Origin: Tautonia marina
Lineage (GTDB): Bacteria > Planctomycetota > Planctomycetia > Isosphaerales > Isosphaeraceae
Direction of reading: 5' to 3'
NCBI RefSeq assembly: GCF_009177065.1
Contig: NZ_WEZF01000021.1
Location: 1 to 64,000, forward strand
DNA: 64,000 nt
Part shown: piece after piece, positions 26,599-36,600 of the stretch
Layout: the number at the start of each line of letters is the position of its first letter
Numbering within the stretch: the first letter of the stretch is position 1
The notes under the pieces: model-generated
Databases searched by the model: none
What the model was told of the DNA's origin: nothing
The model's input: only the letters and a program-made list of their open reading frames with translations
Translations under genes and position numbers: made by a program

Positions 26599-26835
26599 CA
26601 GAGCTTGCTCATTCGAATTCAAGCCGTTTGACGCATCGTGCCGAACCGAGCGACAAGGAATTCTTGGGAATTGAGTGCCGTTCCGGGCACGAATTGTTCC
26701 GTGGAGTGAGAGGATTCCGGGATGCTCAACCTCCTTTGTTCCAGAAACCTGTCCACGAACGACGCCCAGGGGGCCACAACGTTCGAAACACGCGTTGTCA
26801 TCGTGCCGCTGATCCGTCGGTCCTCCTGAGAGGAA

Positions 26836-27972
26836 TTACTCGCTCGCCGATCGAATCTCGGACGCGTTGAAGGTGACTCCGAGCACGGCGGTCGTCTCGG
26901 GAGCGGTGCGCAATCGAAGCCGCCAAAGCAATCGGCCGTCGAGGCGATTGGGGGAATCCGTATCACTGAGAACCACGGTCTCGATCTGTTCCCCGGGGCG
27001 AAGTTCCTGGAAGGTTTGCCCGGCAATCTCCCACTCGCTGGACACTGGAAGGCGATAGGCATAAATGCGCGTCCCGGAGGCATCCTCAACAAAGGTCTCC
27101 GGAAGCCGACGATCCGGCTCTCGCACAAACGCCTCATCCAAGGGGGCAAAGATGACATCGTCCGACGTGTTTCGCAAGCGAAGATGCAGTCGCAAGGCGT
27201 CGGAACCGCCGTCTCGACGCTCGGTCCGGCCATCGACCCGCGTCCGTTTCAGCTCAACCGGTCCGACTGAAACCCGAAGGGGCTGAATCTCCAGAGCGTC
27301 AACGCTCAGGAGCTCACCCAGGGGAACGATGCGATCCTCGGCGATCGGCTCGGCGGGTTCGACGACGGCCGAGCCTTCCTCTCGGCGACCGGCATCAATT
27401 CCCGGTTCCTGACCCGCGTCGAGGCCGGCGGCCCAGACGGGAGCCTGCTGCCGAGGCGGTGGGTTCCGGTGCGAGGTCCACCAGAGCCAACCACAGGCGA
27501 TCGTCATGGCACTGGCGTAACTGCCGAGCAAGGCCATCGGCCAGGCAGATCGATGGTGGGAGTGGTCCTCCGAGTCGTCGTGATGCGAGTGGGATTCTCC
27601 CCCCTCGGCCGGAGAAGACGGCCGGAGGGATGGCCCAGGCGGAGCAGCCTGGTTCGAATCGGCCGAGGCGCCGAGGCCGAGATTGATCCCCAGTGTCGAA
27701 CTGAGGGTCGAAGCGTGGTCAGGCTTGCTCGGCACGTCGTCGTCGGACGACACAAGAGCCGCCGCGGCGATCGGGTCGGGGCTCGCCAGGACATCGGTCA
27801 GGCTTTCCCCGGAGAACGGCATCGGCGCATCGTCATCCCCCTTCTCCCCGGGTGAAGACCGGGACTCGGTGGGCTCGGAACGAGGGACGTTTTCCTGCGA
27901 TCCGGACTCGGAGGGGGAAGGCGGAAGATCAATGCGCACGCCACAGTGCGGGCAGACGACTGGAGGAACCAT
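26836..27972 (-). CDS. Zinc-ribbon, single-pass membrane protein
   Basis: A 378-residue protein from ATG 27972, chosen because it puts the CPHCG zinc-ribbon half at residues 7-11. An acidic/Ser-rich disordered region follows, with a His-rich stretch (ESHSHHDDSEDHSHH). One transmembrane helix comes next (WPMALLGSYASAMTIACGWLWW, near residues 150-172), then a beta-rich C-terminal domain containing LRLHLRLRNTSDDVIFAPLDEAF and ETVVLSDTDSPNRL. Proteins with an N-terminal ribbon, an anchor and an extracytoplasmic beta domain are frequent in planctomycetes; no function is established. Only one CxxC pair is visible, so metal binding may need a partner or dimer. Confidence 0.7.
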   Translation of the reverse strand: MVPPVVCPHCGVRIDLPPSPSESGSQENVPRSEPTESRSSPGEKGDDDAPMPFSGESLTDVLASPDPIAAAALVSSDDDVPSKPDHASTLSSTLGINLGLGASADSNQAAPPGPSLRPSSPAEGGESHSHHDDSEDHSHHRSAWPMALLGSYASAMTIACGWLWWTSHRNPPPRQQAPVWAAGLDAGQEPGIDAGRREEGSAVVEPAEPIAEDRIVPLGELLSVDALEIQPLRVSVGPVELKRTRVDGRTERRDGGSDALRLHLRLRNTSDDVIFAPLDEAFVREPDRRLPETFVEDASGTRIYAYRLPVSSEWEIAGQTFQELRPGEQIETVVLSDTDSPNRLDGRLLWRLRLRTAPETTAVLGVTFNASEIRSASE

Positions 27973-28147
27973 CAGCGGCCAATCCTTTCCCGGCCTCGAC
28001 CACGCCATCGGTGGTTCGAGACCGGGCATCATGCGGAGCATCGACGGAGGCAGACAGAGGGCGTTCCACCACTCCGGCCTCTTGCCCGAGGATCGTTCAT
28101 CGCACCGGTTCCGCAAGCGAATCGGCGCGATGGGAAGTTCCTCGGGG

Positions 28148-28909
28148 TCATCGAGGAACCGGCCGCCACGTGTCACCAGAGACGATCCGAGGCGCGGCGG
28201 CTCGTCCTTTCCATTTTAGGTCGGGCCGTCCTCCGAGCAAGGCTGTCGGGTCCGATCCATGCGGGACTTCCACCAGCAAAGGGACATCACCGAGCCATCG
28301 AGACAGTTCGATCGGGTTGGTTGCCTCGGCCACGGGATCCCCCGTCGGCTCCGATCCGTTCAGGATCACACCGGCCACACGGAGCCCTCGCGAGCGGGCT
28401 GCCTCGACGGTCAGAAGGGTGTGGTTCAGCGTCCCCAGGCCTCGGCGAGCCACGATCAGCAGGGGGTAATCCAGCCTGACGGCAAGGTCGGCCAGGGTCG
28501 CTCCCTCGGCGATCGGGCAGAGCAGGCCGCCCACGCCTTCGACAATCATCAGTTCCGCCCCTCCGGGACCGGCCCACCAGGCGATGGCCTCGCGGGTTGC
28601 CTCCAGGACGCGGTCGAAGGCGAGCGGCTGACCCGCCAGACGGGCGGCAACGGGAGGAGCGAGTGGAGCCTCGAAGGTGATCGGCGTGACCCGATCACGC
28701 GGCACGTCTCGACCGAGGGCGGCGATCAGGCGTTCCGTGTCGTCCCAGCGCAGGTGTCCCTCGACCCGATCGGCCCCGCTCGCCAGGGGCTTGAGCACCC
28801 CGACACGCTCTCCCTGAGCCACCAGGGTCGCCACGATGGCCGACGAAACGCGCGTTTTGCCCACAGCGGTATCGGTCCCTGTGACCAGGAGCCCGCGAAG
28901 TCCGGTCAT
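28148..28909 (-). CDS. bioD: ATP-dependent dethiobiotin synthetase
   Basis: A 253-residue enzyme of biotin synthesis that closes the ureido ring of 7,8-diaminopelargonate with CO2 and ATP. The P-loop GTDTAVGKT is at residues 11-19. The VLKPLASG segment, EGVGGLLCPI (about 120-129), and the VARRGLGTLNHTLLTVEAARSRGL strand-helix pair are all typical. The ATG at 28909 was picked because the frame upstream is not conserved-looking. No other bio genes are in the window. DUF429 lies 32 bases upstream on the same strand, giving a likely operon dapF-DUF429-bioD. Confidence 0.93.
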   Translation of the reverse strand: MTGLRGLLVTGTDTAVGKTRVSSAIVATLVAQGERVGVLKPLASGADRVEGHLRWDDTERLIAALGRDVPRDRVTPITFEAPLAPPVAARLAGQPLAFDRVLEATREAIAWWAGPGGAELMIVEGVGGLLCPIAEGATLADLAVRLDYPLLIVARRGLGTLNHTLLTVEAARSRGLRVAGVILNGSEPTGDPVAEATNPIELSRWLGDVPLLVEVPHGSDPTALLGGRPDLKWKGRAAAPRIVSGDTWRPVPR

Positions 28910-28941
28910 CGGTGAATGATCCTCACAATTTGCGTGTTGAT

Positions 28942-29664
28942 TTAAAACCACATCTCCATGCGAAGTCCGCGGGAGTCGGTCGGCGGTTTGTCGGGAATTC
29001 GGCGTGCGATCCCTTCTGCAATCCGATTCGCCGTCCAGCAGGCGGCCATCGCGTCGAGCAGGTCGTCGTCGGTGGCGTCTTTCGGGGAGATCGCCTGGCG
29101 AACACTCGGGAACGCCTCGGGGCCGAACGCGGCGTCGATCACGGCTCGCCGAGCCGCGATCCCCTCGGGCGAGTGCTTTGAGTGAGGCATCGGCCGATCG
29201 CCGTTGAGCGCAAGAAACGAAAGCTCGGGATGGACCTCGACACAACGCGTTTGCTCATCCGGGCCGATGAGGCAATCGAGCGACAGCACCCGCCGATACA
29301 GGCCCCACGCCTGCGCCCCGACCCCTCGGCCGACGATCGCCCGGCTGATCGCGTCGGCCCCTTGCTGCGTGACCGCCACCAGGCTCGGGCGGATCGGCGC
29401 GGGGAAGACGCTCGACCGTCGAGGGCCGAGGAGCGTCCGGGCGATCCGGTCGCAGTCCCGATCGCCCGCGTCGGGCAGGCCGATCGGCATGTCGATCGCC
29501 AGCACGGAGGGCTCAGGGCGGATCGTGAGCAATTCTTCGCTCGAGCGGCAGAGCAGTGGAGTCACGGCTGATGTCTCCCGATCGAGCACGATGCAGATCC
29601 AGCCCCCCGGGCAGCCATCGGCCCCAGCAACCTGCCCCAGGGGATCGCGAGGACGAGCCTCCAT
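28942..29664 (-). CDS. DUF429 domain protein
   Basis: A 240-residue protein matching DUF429, an RNase H-like-fold family of unknown activity. It has GADGCPGGWICI (about 15-26), VLAIDMPIGLPD (about 55-66), the RSSVFPAP block, and EVHPELSFLALNG followed by DDDLLDAMAACWTA near the end. Conserved acidic residues in these blocks suggest a metal-dependent nuclease-like site. The start ATG (29664-29662) shares its first base with the last base of the dapF stop (TGATG), giving translational coupling. This and the bioD gene make a housekeeping minus-strand operon. Confidence 0.85.
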   Translation of the reverse strand: MEARPRDPLGQVAGADGCPGGWICIVLDRETSAVTPLLCRSSEELLTIRPEPSVLAIDMPIGLPDAGDRDCDRIARTLLGPRRSSVFPAPIRPSLVAVTQQGADAISRAIVGRGVGAQAWGLYRRVLSLDCLIGPDEQTRCVEVHPELSFLALNGDRPMPHSKHSPEGIAARRAVIDAAFGPEAFPSVRQAISPKDATDDDLLDAMAACWTANRIAEGIARRIPDKPPTDSRGLRMEMWF

Positions 29665-30518
29665 CAATCGGGCCACTCTCCGGAGAAGACCTCGGTGGCC
29701 GGGCCGGTCATGAAGACAGAGGCATCGTCGCTCGGCCACTCCAGCTCCAGGTCGCCGCCGGGGAGGTGGGCGAGGATCTTCCGATCGGTGCGCCTCGTCA
29801 GGACCCCGGCCACGCAGACGGCACACGCCCCGGTGCCGCAGGCCAGGGTGATCCCCGAGCCGCGTTCCCAGGTCCGCATGCGGACCTCATCGGGCTTCAG
29901 GACCTGGGCGACATGGACGTTGACCTTCCTCGGGTAGTGCGGGTCCTTCTCCCAGAGCGGGCCGATCTGCTCCAGGGGGAACCCGATCACGTCGTCGACG
30001 AAGGCCACCGCGTGCGGGTTGCCCATCGAGACGGCCGTTTGGGGAAGGACAATTTTGAGGTGTTCGTCGCCGATCTCGACCGGCACATCGACCGGAGGGT
30101 CGCCGGGCAAGGTGGTCGGGATGTCGGACCCCTGGAGGATCGGCGTTCCCATATCCACCCGAACGCGCCGGGCCTTGCCCCCTTGGATCTCCAGGTCGAG
30201 CGTCAAGACGCCTCGGCCCGTCTCGATCGTGATCTGATCCTTACGGGCGATCCCGTGATCATACACATACTTCGCCACGCATCGGATGCCGTTGCCGCAC
30301 ATCTCCCCCTCGGAGCCGTCGGCGTTGAACATGCGCATTTGCGCGTCGGCGCGTTCCGAGGGGAGGATGAGGATCAGGCCGTCGGAGCCAATGCCGAAGT
30401 GCCGGTCGCTCATCGCCTGCGCCAGTGGGGCGATCGCGCCGGGGAGCTTCTGGTCGAACAGAGACACATACACGTAATCGTTGCCGAGTCCGTGCATCTT
30501 TGTGAAGCGGAGGGGCAT
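29664..30518 (-). CDS. dapF: Diaminopimelate epimerase
   Basis: A 284-residue cytoplasmic enzyme converting LL- to meso-diaminopimelate for lysine and peptidoglycan. The two catalytic cysteines are in MCGNGIRC (Cys74) and ACGTGAC (Cys227), with [11 protein letters not shown] at the N-terminus and [12 protein letters not shown] in the second half. ATG 30518 gives this family start; the longer open frame is not used. It is coupled to DUF429 by a one-base stop/start overlap. Its presence fits planctomycetes that retain peptidoglycan synthesis genes. Confidence 0.96.
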   Translation of the reverse strand: MPLRFTKMHGLGNDYVYVSLFDQKLPGAIAPLAQAMSDRHFGIGSDGLILILPSERADAQMRMFNADGSEGEMCGNGIRCVAKYVYDHGIARKDQITIETGRGVLTLDLEIQGGKARRVRVDMGTPILQGSDIPTTLPGDPPVDVPVEIGDEHLKIVLPQTAVSMGNPHAVAFVDDVIGFPLEQIGPLWEKDPHYPRKVNVHVAQVLKPDEVRMRTWERGSGITLACGTGACAVCVAGVLTRRTDRKILAHLPGGDLELEWPSDDASVFMTGPATEVFSGEWPD

Positions 30519-30576
30519 GAGGTCCTCGATTGAGTTGATCCGCGACGCGGGTTTCTTCCCGTCCTTGCGATCCCAG

Positions 30577-31005
30577 TTATCTCCCGGTGGTCGCCAGGTA
30601 TGCGCCGACGGTACAGAGCAACGTCCAGCCGAGCATGACGATGAGCACCAGCCAGGCAAGGAGCATTCGCTTCAGGCGGTTCGTGATCCAGAACGTCGCG
30701 ACGAACGCCGCCGCGGTGATGATCAGGTGGGTGGCCATGAGGACGTAAACGGCCCGGATCGGCCACGGGATCGACGGATCGTCCCAGGGGAGCGGTCCGT
30801 CCGGCCAGGGGCAGTTGTTCAGTCCGATCGAACGATCTCGCTTAAACCCTGCTCCGAGAAAGATCAGCAGGACGGAGCACACTGTTAATGCCAGGAACCA
30901 AAGGGACCAGGAACGGCGACCATCGAGCCTCCCCCGGCCGGAGTTCCCCGGTCCGGAGGCAGCGAGGTGGCTGAGCGGTGGATCGTAAGGATTCGACGTG
31001 TCCAT
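30577..31005 (-). CDS. Small membrane protein A (NPYxPP type)
   Basis: A 142-residue protein starting [10 protein letters not shown], with three hydrophobic segments: [21 protein letters not shown] (about 34-54), [24 protein letters not shown] (about 84-107) and [18 protein letters not shown] (about 114-131). Between the first two is a polar loop with [12 protein letters not shown]. The neighbouring upstream gene encodes a paralogue with the same layout. ATG 31005 is preferred over 31017 because NPY then lies near the N-terminus, as in the paralogue. Function is unknown. It lies 58 bases upstream of dapF. Confidence 0.6.
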   Translation of the reverse strand: MDTSNPYDPPLSHLAASGPGNSGRGRLDGRRSWSLWFLALTVCSVLLIFLGAGFKRDRSIGLNNCPWPDGPLPWDDPSIPWPIRAVYVLMATHLIITAAAFVATFWITNRLKRMLLAWLVLIVMLGWTLLCTVGAYLATTGR

Positions 31006-31051
31006 GAGGCATTCCACGCGGAGGAACCGGCAGGCCTACCTACGACACTGG

Positions 31052-31450
31052 TTACAAATAATGACCCATTGTTCCCATTCCTCCCGCGAGCCAGCACAAT
31101 GCCGACCAGGCCAGAAGGAATAAGATCAGAAACCAGGCAAAAAGACGCTTCCCCCAACTCCAGGTCATCGGAAAGGTGGCCAGGAACGCCAATCCGGAGA
31201 GGACGACATGGAAAATCCCAAGTGCGTCAACGACCCTCGTTGGCAAGGGTTTCGGCTCGGTTTCGAGGGGAATCCACTCCTTTGACTCATATCGAATCCC
31301 GACGTAAAGCATCAGCACCCAGCAGAGGTTCAGCGCAACGATCAGGAGTGCCCAGGAAGAAATCGTATCGTACTTCGATCGGGGCCGGTCGTGTGGTACG
31401 GTCGGATAATGATCTTCCCGAGGTGCCTCGTAAGGGTTCATCGAATTCAT
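31052..31450 (-). CDS. Small membrane protein B (NPYEAP type)
   Basis: A 132-residue protein starting MNSMNPYEAP, with three hydrophobic helices: ISSWALLIVALNLCWVLMLYVGI (about 30-52), VVDALGIFHVVLSGLAFLATF (about 72-92) and KRLFAWFLILFLLAWSALCWLAGG (about 100-124). The N-terminal NPYxxP, helix spacing, and pattern of aromatic and Leu residues in helix 3 match the downstream neighbour, so the two arose by tandem duplication. Planctomycete proteins that begin with NPY(E/Q)SP usually belong to uncharacterised membrane families. It lies 47 bases from the paralogue. Confidence 0.6.
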   Translation of the reverse strand: MNSMNPYEAPREDHYPTVPHDRPRSKYDTISSWALLIVALNLCWVLMLYVGIRYESKEWIPLETEPKPLPTRVVDALGIFHVVLSGLAFLATFPMTWSWGKRLFAWFLILFLLAWSALCWLAGGMGTMGHYL

Positions 31451-31470
31451 CCCCCCACCGAGAAGACCAA

Positions 31471-32226
31471 TCAGGACGACGCTTCCGCCCGAGCCACATC
31501 ATACCATTCGACGCCCCCCGGCAGCGGCGCCGAGGCGAATTCGAGATGGATCACGCGCCGATGGTCGGGCGAGGCGGCCGAATTCGAGGCGTGCAAGATC
31601 AACGGTCGCATCAGGACAACTCCCCCGCGATCGACGACGCACTCGACCGGCCGGACGCGATCGGTCCACGAACCGACCTCGGTCGGCGCGGTCCCGCCCA
31701 GCCGGTGGGAACCGGGCAAGACGCGCAGGGGGCCGTTGTCGGGTCCGGCGGGGTCGAGATGAAGCCGGACGGTCAGCATGGCCTCCAGCACCTCAACCGG
31801 GGCGAGGGCGTGGGGAATGCCCGCCTTGACCGTCCAGGAGGAGAAACCGGGGGCATCGACGCGCCTTCGGGCGGCGATGGTCAGGTCGCGGTGCCAGGGG
31901 AGGTTCCAGTTCGCCTCGCTCGTCTTGTCGAACCAGAGCCCGCGGACGGCGAAGGCGTCGGGGCCGAGGACCGGCTCAATCAAGGCTCGGATCGGCGGAG
32001 AACCGGCAAGGCGGCGGACCTCGGGGACACGCCCGAGAAGATCGCGCAGGCCGTAGGCACTCTGGCCGCGACGGAGGGAGGCGGGATCGGCGTCTTGATT
32101 GGCGGCGGCCTGAGCGCGATCGACAGCGAGGATCAAGCACTCGACCTCGGCGGCGTCGAGGACGTTGGGGACGATGGCGAACCCGTCGCGGTCAATTTGA
32201 TCGGCAAGCGTCTCATGGGCGATCAT
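31471..32226 (-). CDS. Phytanoyl-CoA dioxygenase (PhyH) family protein
   Basis: A 251-residue Fe(II)/2-oxoglutarate-dependent oxygenase-like protein. It has DRDGFAIVPNVL near the N-terminus (about 13-24), the facial-triad HxD in PWHRDLT (about residues 108-114), and the distal His in LILHASNSAASPDHRRVIHLEF (about 210-231), whose Arg residues fit 2-oxoglutarate binding. It therefore probably hydroxylates a small molecule. The ATG at 32226 overlaps the ferredoxin stop by four bases (ATGA), so the two are translated together. The substrate is not evident. Confidence 0.85.
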   Translation of the reverse strand: MIAHETLADQIDRDGFAIVPNVLDAAEVECLILAVDRAQAAANQDADPASLRRGQSAYGLRDLLGRVPEVRRLAGSPPIRALIEPVLGPDAFAVRGLWFDKTSEANWNLPWHRDLTIAARRRVDAPGFSSWTVKAGIPHALAPVEVLEAMLTVRLHLDPAGPDNGPLRVLPGSHRLGGTAPTEVGSWTDRVRPVECVVDRGGVVLMRPLILHASNSAASPDHRRVIHLEFASAPLPGGVEWYDVARAEASS

Positions 32227-32465
32227 GCGACCTCCTCGCCGTCGCAGCCGATGGCCTCGACGGGGCATTCGTCCATGGCGGCTCGGCAGGCGGCTTCCTC
32301 CTCGTCGTTGCGGGGTTGGAGGGTGACGAACGAGTAGCGGCCGGCATCCCAACGAATGAAATTCTCGGGGGCGGTTTCGCGGCAGAGTTCGCAGTCGATG
32401 CAGGTGTCATCGACGTAATAGCGCCCAGCGACGTTCTCGGGGACTTTGTGATTTGGGTCGGCCAT
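32223..32465 (-). CDS. Single-cluster ferredoxin
   Basis: An 80-residue ferredoxin. It has CIDCELC (about residues 22-28) followed by a late Cys-Pro (DECPVEAIGC), a pattern for one [4Fe-4S] or [3Fe-4S] cluster of the actinobacterial/mono-cluster type. The N-terminal VPENVAGRYYVDDTCIDC and the FIRWDAGRYSFVTLQP strand are usual for this group. It is translationally coupled to the downstream PhyH-type oxygenase, so it may donate electrons to that enzyme or to a shared pathway. Divergent promoters presumably lie in the 217-base gap before the coiled-coil gene. Confidence 0.9.
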   Translation of the reverse strand: MADPNHKVPENVAGRYYVDDTCIDCELCRETAPENFIRWDAGRYSFVTLQPRNDEEEAACRAAMDECPVEAIGCDGEEVA

Positions 32466-32682
32466 GAAACGGTGACACTTCGCAGGAGGTACTGGTTGGA
32501 ACCATTGAACTTCATTTTAGAAGGAGCAACGGTCGGCGTCATCCTCGATCAGCCGGTGGCGGATCATCCATGACTTCGCCATTGCGGCCGGATAGAATCG
32601 CGCGGAGCGATGCAACGGGAAGACTCTCCGCGTCGGGAAATCGACCTTCGTTGCCCCAACCGCTGCCAGGGAGAAGACCGCG

Positions 32683-33468
32683 ATGAGACTCCGATCCACC
32701 GTCACCGCCCTGTGCGGAACCGGCCTGTTGGCCCTCGTGTTCGGCCCCCTCTCGGCGACCGCTCAGGACGAACCGACCCCCGAACCCGAACGTGAGCAGC
32801 AAAGAGGACAGGCCCGCCCCGGTCGAGGTGGCGGCCGTCCCGCCGAACGGGGAGGTCCGCCGATCGATCGTTTGCGGGACGAACTGAACGAACTGCGGCA
32901 GATGCTTGAGCAAGAACGCGCCGCCCGCCGTGAGGCCGAGGAACGGTTCGAACGCTCCCAAACCGAGGAAGGCCGAGGCCGCCCCGGTGATCCCGCCGAT
33001 CGGGAACGACGCGAGCGCATGGAGCGGGAACGCATCGAGCGTCAGGAACGCGAACGGGTTCGTGATCGAGAACGGGGCGAACGCCGAGAGGCTCCGGGGG
33101 TCGTTGCGATCGCCGAGGCCAAGGTCGAGGCAGCCCGCGCCGCCCTGGAAGTCACCGAGATTCGTGCCGAGGCCGCCCGTCGAAAATTTGCGTCGGCCGA
33201 ACGGAACGAGGGCCGACCGATGACCGACGACGAGGAACTGGTCGGGCGACTCGCCATCGCCGAGACTCAAGCCGCCGTCGCCGAGGCCCGCGCCCGTCTG
33301 ATCGAGGCCGAGTTCAAGCTCGGCCAGGCCCGACGCGTTTCCGAGGACACCGGGGAAGACGTCGTCGTGAAGGTCGAGTCCGAATTCGGGGTTGAGGATG
33401 CCCTGGAAACGGCTGAGCAAGTGATCGACATCCTTCGCCGTTTCGAGTTCGACAAACGCCCTCAATGA
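32683..33468 (+). CDS. Exported coiled-coil protein
   Basis: A 261-residue protein with a signal peptide (about 1-27, ending LSATAQD), a Pro/Gly/Arg linker, and then a long heptad-like coiled coil rich in Glu and Arg (about residues 60-130, with runs such as RERRERMERERIERQERERV). A second Ala-rich helical part (about 140-235) follows. No enzyme motif is present. It is probably periplasmic and structural. The start ATG has a purine-rich AGGGAGAAG upstream. A hairpin repeat at 33548-33581 follows. Confidence 0.7.
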   Translation: MRLRSTVTALCGTGLLALVFGPLSATAQDEPTPEPEREQQRGQARPGRGGGRPAERGGPPIDRLRDELNELRQMLEQERAARREAEERFERSQTEEGRGRPGDPADRERRERMERERIERQERERVRDRERGERREAPGVVAIAEAKVEAARAALEVTEIRAEAARRKFASAERNEGRPMTDDEELVGRLAIAETQAAVAEARARLIEAEFKLGQARRVSEDTGEDVVVKVESEFGVEDALETAEQVIDILRRFEFDKRPQ

Positions 33469-33547
33469 GTGCCCGGCACGCTCGAACTCGATCGGATTGA
33501 CCGTTCGACTCCTCCGAACGAGCCTCGCCTCCGATCGTACGGTCCCA

Positions 33548-33581
33548 ACCTTCTCCCCCGCGAGCGAGCGGGGGAGAAGGT
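33548..33581. repeat. 14-bp perfect inverted repeat, REP/terminator-like
   Basis: ACCTTCTCCCCCGC (33548-33561) pairs with GCGGGGGAGAAGGT (33568-33581) around a six-base loop. A second small hairpin follows (ACCGAA/TTCGGT at about 33583-33596). The pattern of C-rich arm, GCGAGC loop and G-rich arm resembles intergenic repeats that occur in many copies in high-GC genomes. It lies between two same-strand genes and could also terminate transcription of the coiled-coil gene. Confidence 0.6.
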
Positions 33582-33698
33582 GACCGAAGGTTCGGTGAGA
33601 GGGACCTCAACCACGCCTCACCGCAATACCCTCGCGGGAACTGCTTCAGCCGCTCCACTGCGTGATTCGCTTCCTCACCCCTCGTCAGACCGGCTCCG

Positions 33699-36600
33699 AT
33701 GGCGCAGCACACGATTCCCGACCTCGGAGCCACATCTCGAAGCCGAAGTGATCCGACCAAACCGTTCGTTCCCGGCTGGCGAGGAACGCCGGGCAGGGTG
33801 CCTCCGCTGGCACCGGTGGCGTTGGCGATGGCGTTGGGGATCATCACGGATCGGTTTTTCGAAGGGTTCGAGACTGCAACGTGGGCCGTGATCGCCTTGC
33901 TGGCCTCGGTGGTGGCGATGGTTGGCTTGCGATGGCGAGGGGTCTGTTACCCCGCACTCGTGGTGGCATTCGCGGCAGTGGGAGGCGCCTGGCACCATTG
34001 GCGGTGGTCGGACCTGGCGGTGGATGATCTGGCCAGGGTCGTTACCGAGGAACCAAGGCCGAGCTGGGTTCGGGGGGTCGTGTTGACCGTTCCTGAGCAT
34101 CGGGTCAGTCCGATCGCCGAGGAACGCCCGGGAGACGACGGCTACACCCGGTTTGAGTTGCAGATCACCTCCGCCAGCGACGGCCAGAACTGGCACCGCG
34201 CCTCGGGTCGGGCCCTGGTGTCGGTGGGTGGCAATGAGAATCGCTTCGGCATGGGAGACGCGATCGAGGCGGCCGGATCGCTGGCGTTGCTACCCGGCCC
34301 GCTCAATCCCGGAGAAACCGACCCGAGGCTCGCCCCTCGCGCCCGGGGCATTCGCCTGCGGCTCTCGGTCGAAGGACCGGACGGTGTCAGGCTCGATCCG
34401 GAGGGGACACCGTCACTCAGACTCCGATGGCTTGGCTGGGTCCGGTCGTCGAGCGACGCGCGGCTGGCCGAACTCCTCAGCGTTCGGACGGCGCCGGTCG
34501 CGGCGGCCCTGCTGCTCGGCAGACGAGGGGGGATCGATGGGGAGACCTCCTCCGCGTTTTCCCGGACGGGAACGGCCCACCTGCTGGCGATCTCGGGGCT
34601 ACACCTGTCGGCCGTGGCCGGGGTGGTCGGATTGCTCGCGGTCGTGCTCGGATTCAATCATAAAGACGCGGCGAAGATTGTGCTGACGGCGACGATCGCC
34701 TATGCCACGCTCGTCGGCTGGACCCCTTCGGTCAGTCGGGCGGCGGCGATGGTGGGGGCCGTCTGCGTGGCCGCGATCATCGATCGCAGTAGCAAGCCGG
34801 CGAACACGATCACACTGGCAATCCTGTTCACGATCATCGTCAACCCCACCTCGCTGTTCCGGATCGGCTGGCAACTGTCGTTCCTGGCCATCGCGGCCTT
34901 GATCCTCGGCGTGCCGCCGTTGATGCGATGGATCGAGCGCAGGATGATCAATCCCGACCCGGACGGCGACCCGCTCGACCTGCTGGAGCGGAAGCTCGAA
35001 CCGGCCTGGAAAGGGATCGCCCGGCGCCTGGCCCTGGCGCCGGTGTTGGCCCTGGTGGCCTCGGCGGCCGTCTGGCTGGTGACGATGCCGTTGATTGCCT
35101 GGCAATTCAACGTGGTGGCACCCATCGGCATTTTCTTGAACCTGCCGATGATTCCGATGGTCAGCGCCGCCGTCATTCTGGGAGGGCTGGCCCTGATGGG
35201 CTCGGTCGTCTGGCAGCCGCTGGCGATGCCCGCGGCCTGGCTCTGCGATTGGCTGCTGGGTGTTTCTCTGACGATCGTCGATTGGGCCGAGTCCATCACC
35301 TTCGGTCACGCCTTCGTGCCGACTCCCCCAACCGCCTGGGTCATCGCTGGTTATGCAATGCTGGCGGTGGCCTGTCGAGCGTCGGCGGCGCGATGGCCAT
35401 TGCCGATTCGACGGGCCTCATGGGGAGGGGTAGTGCTGGTCGGGCTCTTCGGGGCAGGGGTGACAATCACTCCGCAGCGACCGTCGTCGTACGAGGTGGA
35501 ATTCCTGGCAGTGGGGCATGGCCTGACCACGGTGATCCGGGGACCTGACGGGTCGGCCTCGCTCTATGATTGCGGCCGATCGGGCGACCCGAGCGTCGGC
35601 CGACGGATTGCCGCCCCGGCGCTCTGGGCTCGGGGAATCCGACGGATCGACCGTCTGGTGATTTCTCACGCCGACGCAGACCACTACAACGGCGTTCCGG
35701 ACCTGATCGAGCGGTTCACCATCGGTGCGATGGTCGTTCCCGATGGCTTTGACGAACAGAACAATCCCGGAGCCAGGACACTCCTTGAACACGCCCGCGC
35801 CCGGACGATTGCCATTCACGAAGTGGCGAGCGGTGATCGATTCGAGCTGGTTCCTGGGTTGGTTGCGGAGGTACTCCATCCTGCCCGGGGCTGGCTGCCC
35901 GACGCGAGCGATAATGACCGCAGCCTCGTCCTGGATCTGACGGTCGGATCGGATCATGTCCTGCTGAGCGGCGATCTCGACGGCGCGGGGCTGGCCGAAC
36001 TGCTGGCGATGCCTCGTCGGCCGGTTACGGTCATGTTGGCCCCGCATCACGGCGGTCGGTCGGCCAATCCCCCCTGGCTCTACGACTGGGCCAAGCCCGC
36101 CGCGGTCGTTTCCAGCCAGCGAGCCCCCCGCCCCGGAGCGTCCGACGCGCTGGTAGGGCTCGCGGATCGAGGGATTCCGGTGCATCGGACCTGGCAAGAG
36201 GGGGCCATTCGCGTCTCCTGGGAGGCGGATCGAGGGGGAAATGGTCCAAAGCTGGACGCGATCGGTTCGCCCGGGGTGAGGGGTCAGATGGTTTCGGCCT
36301 CAATCGGGCCGAGCCGGTCGTCCTGGCTGCTGCGCGGGGTGGTCGGTGTCGGCGGGGTCTTGCTGGGACTCTGGCTCTGTGGAGCCACCGCGGTGATGCA
36401 CTGGGGAGCGTGGTCACTTGTGCTTCCGGGTCGAGGGAACGGTCAGGAGGTCGCGTTTCCGGACCCGTGGCAATTAGTCTCGATCGTCGCTCGGGATGGC
36501 GTCCGGCTCCGAGCATGGCGGCGAGGACCGGAGGGGAACTCAGGCCCGTGTCGGATCGCCCTCATTGCCCATGGCCTGGCCGAAGCCTCGCCGAGCATGC

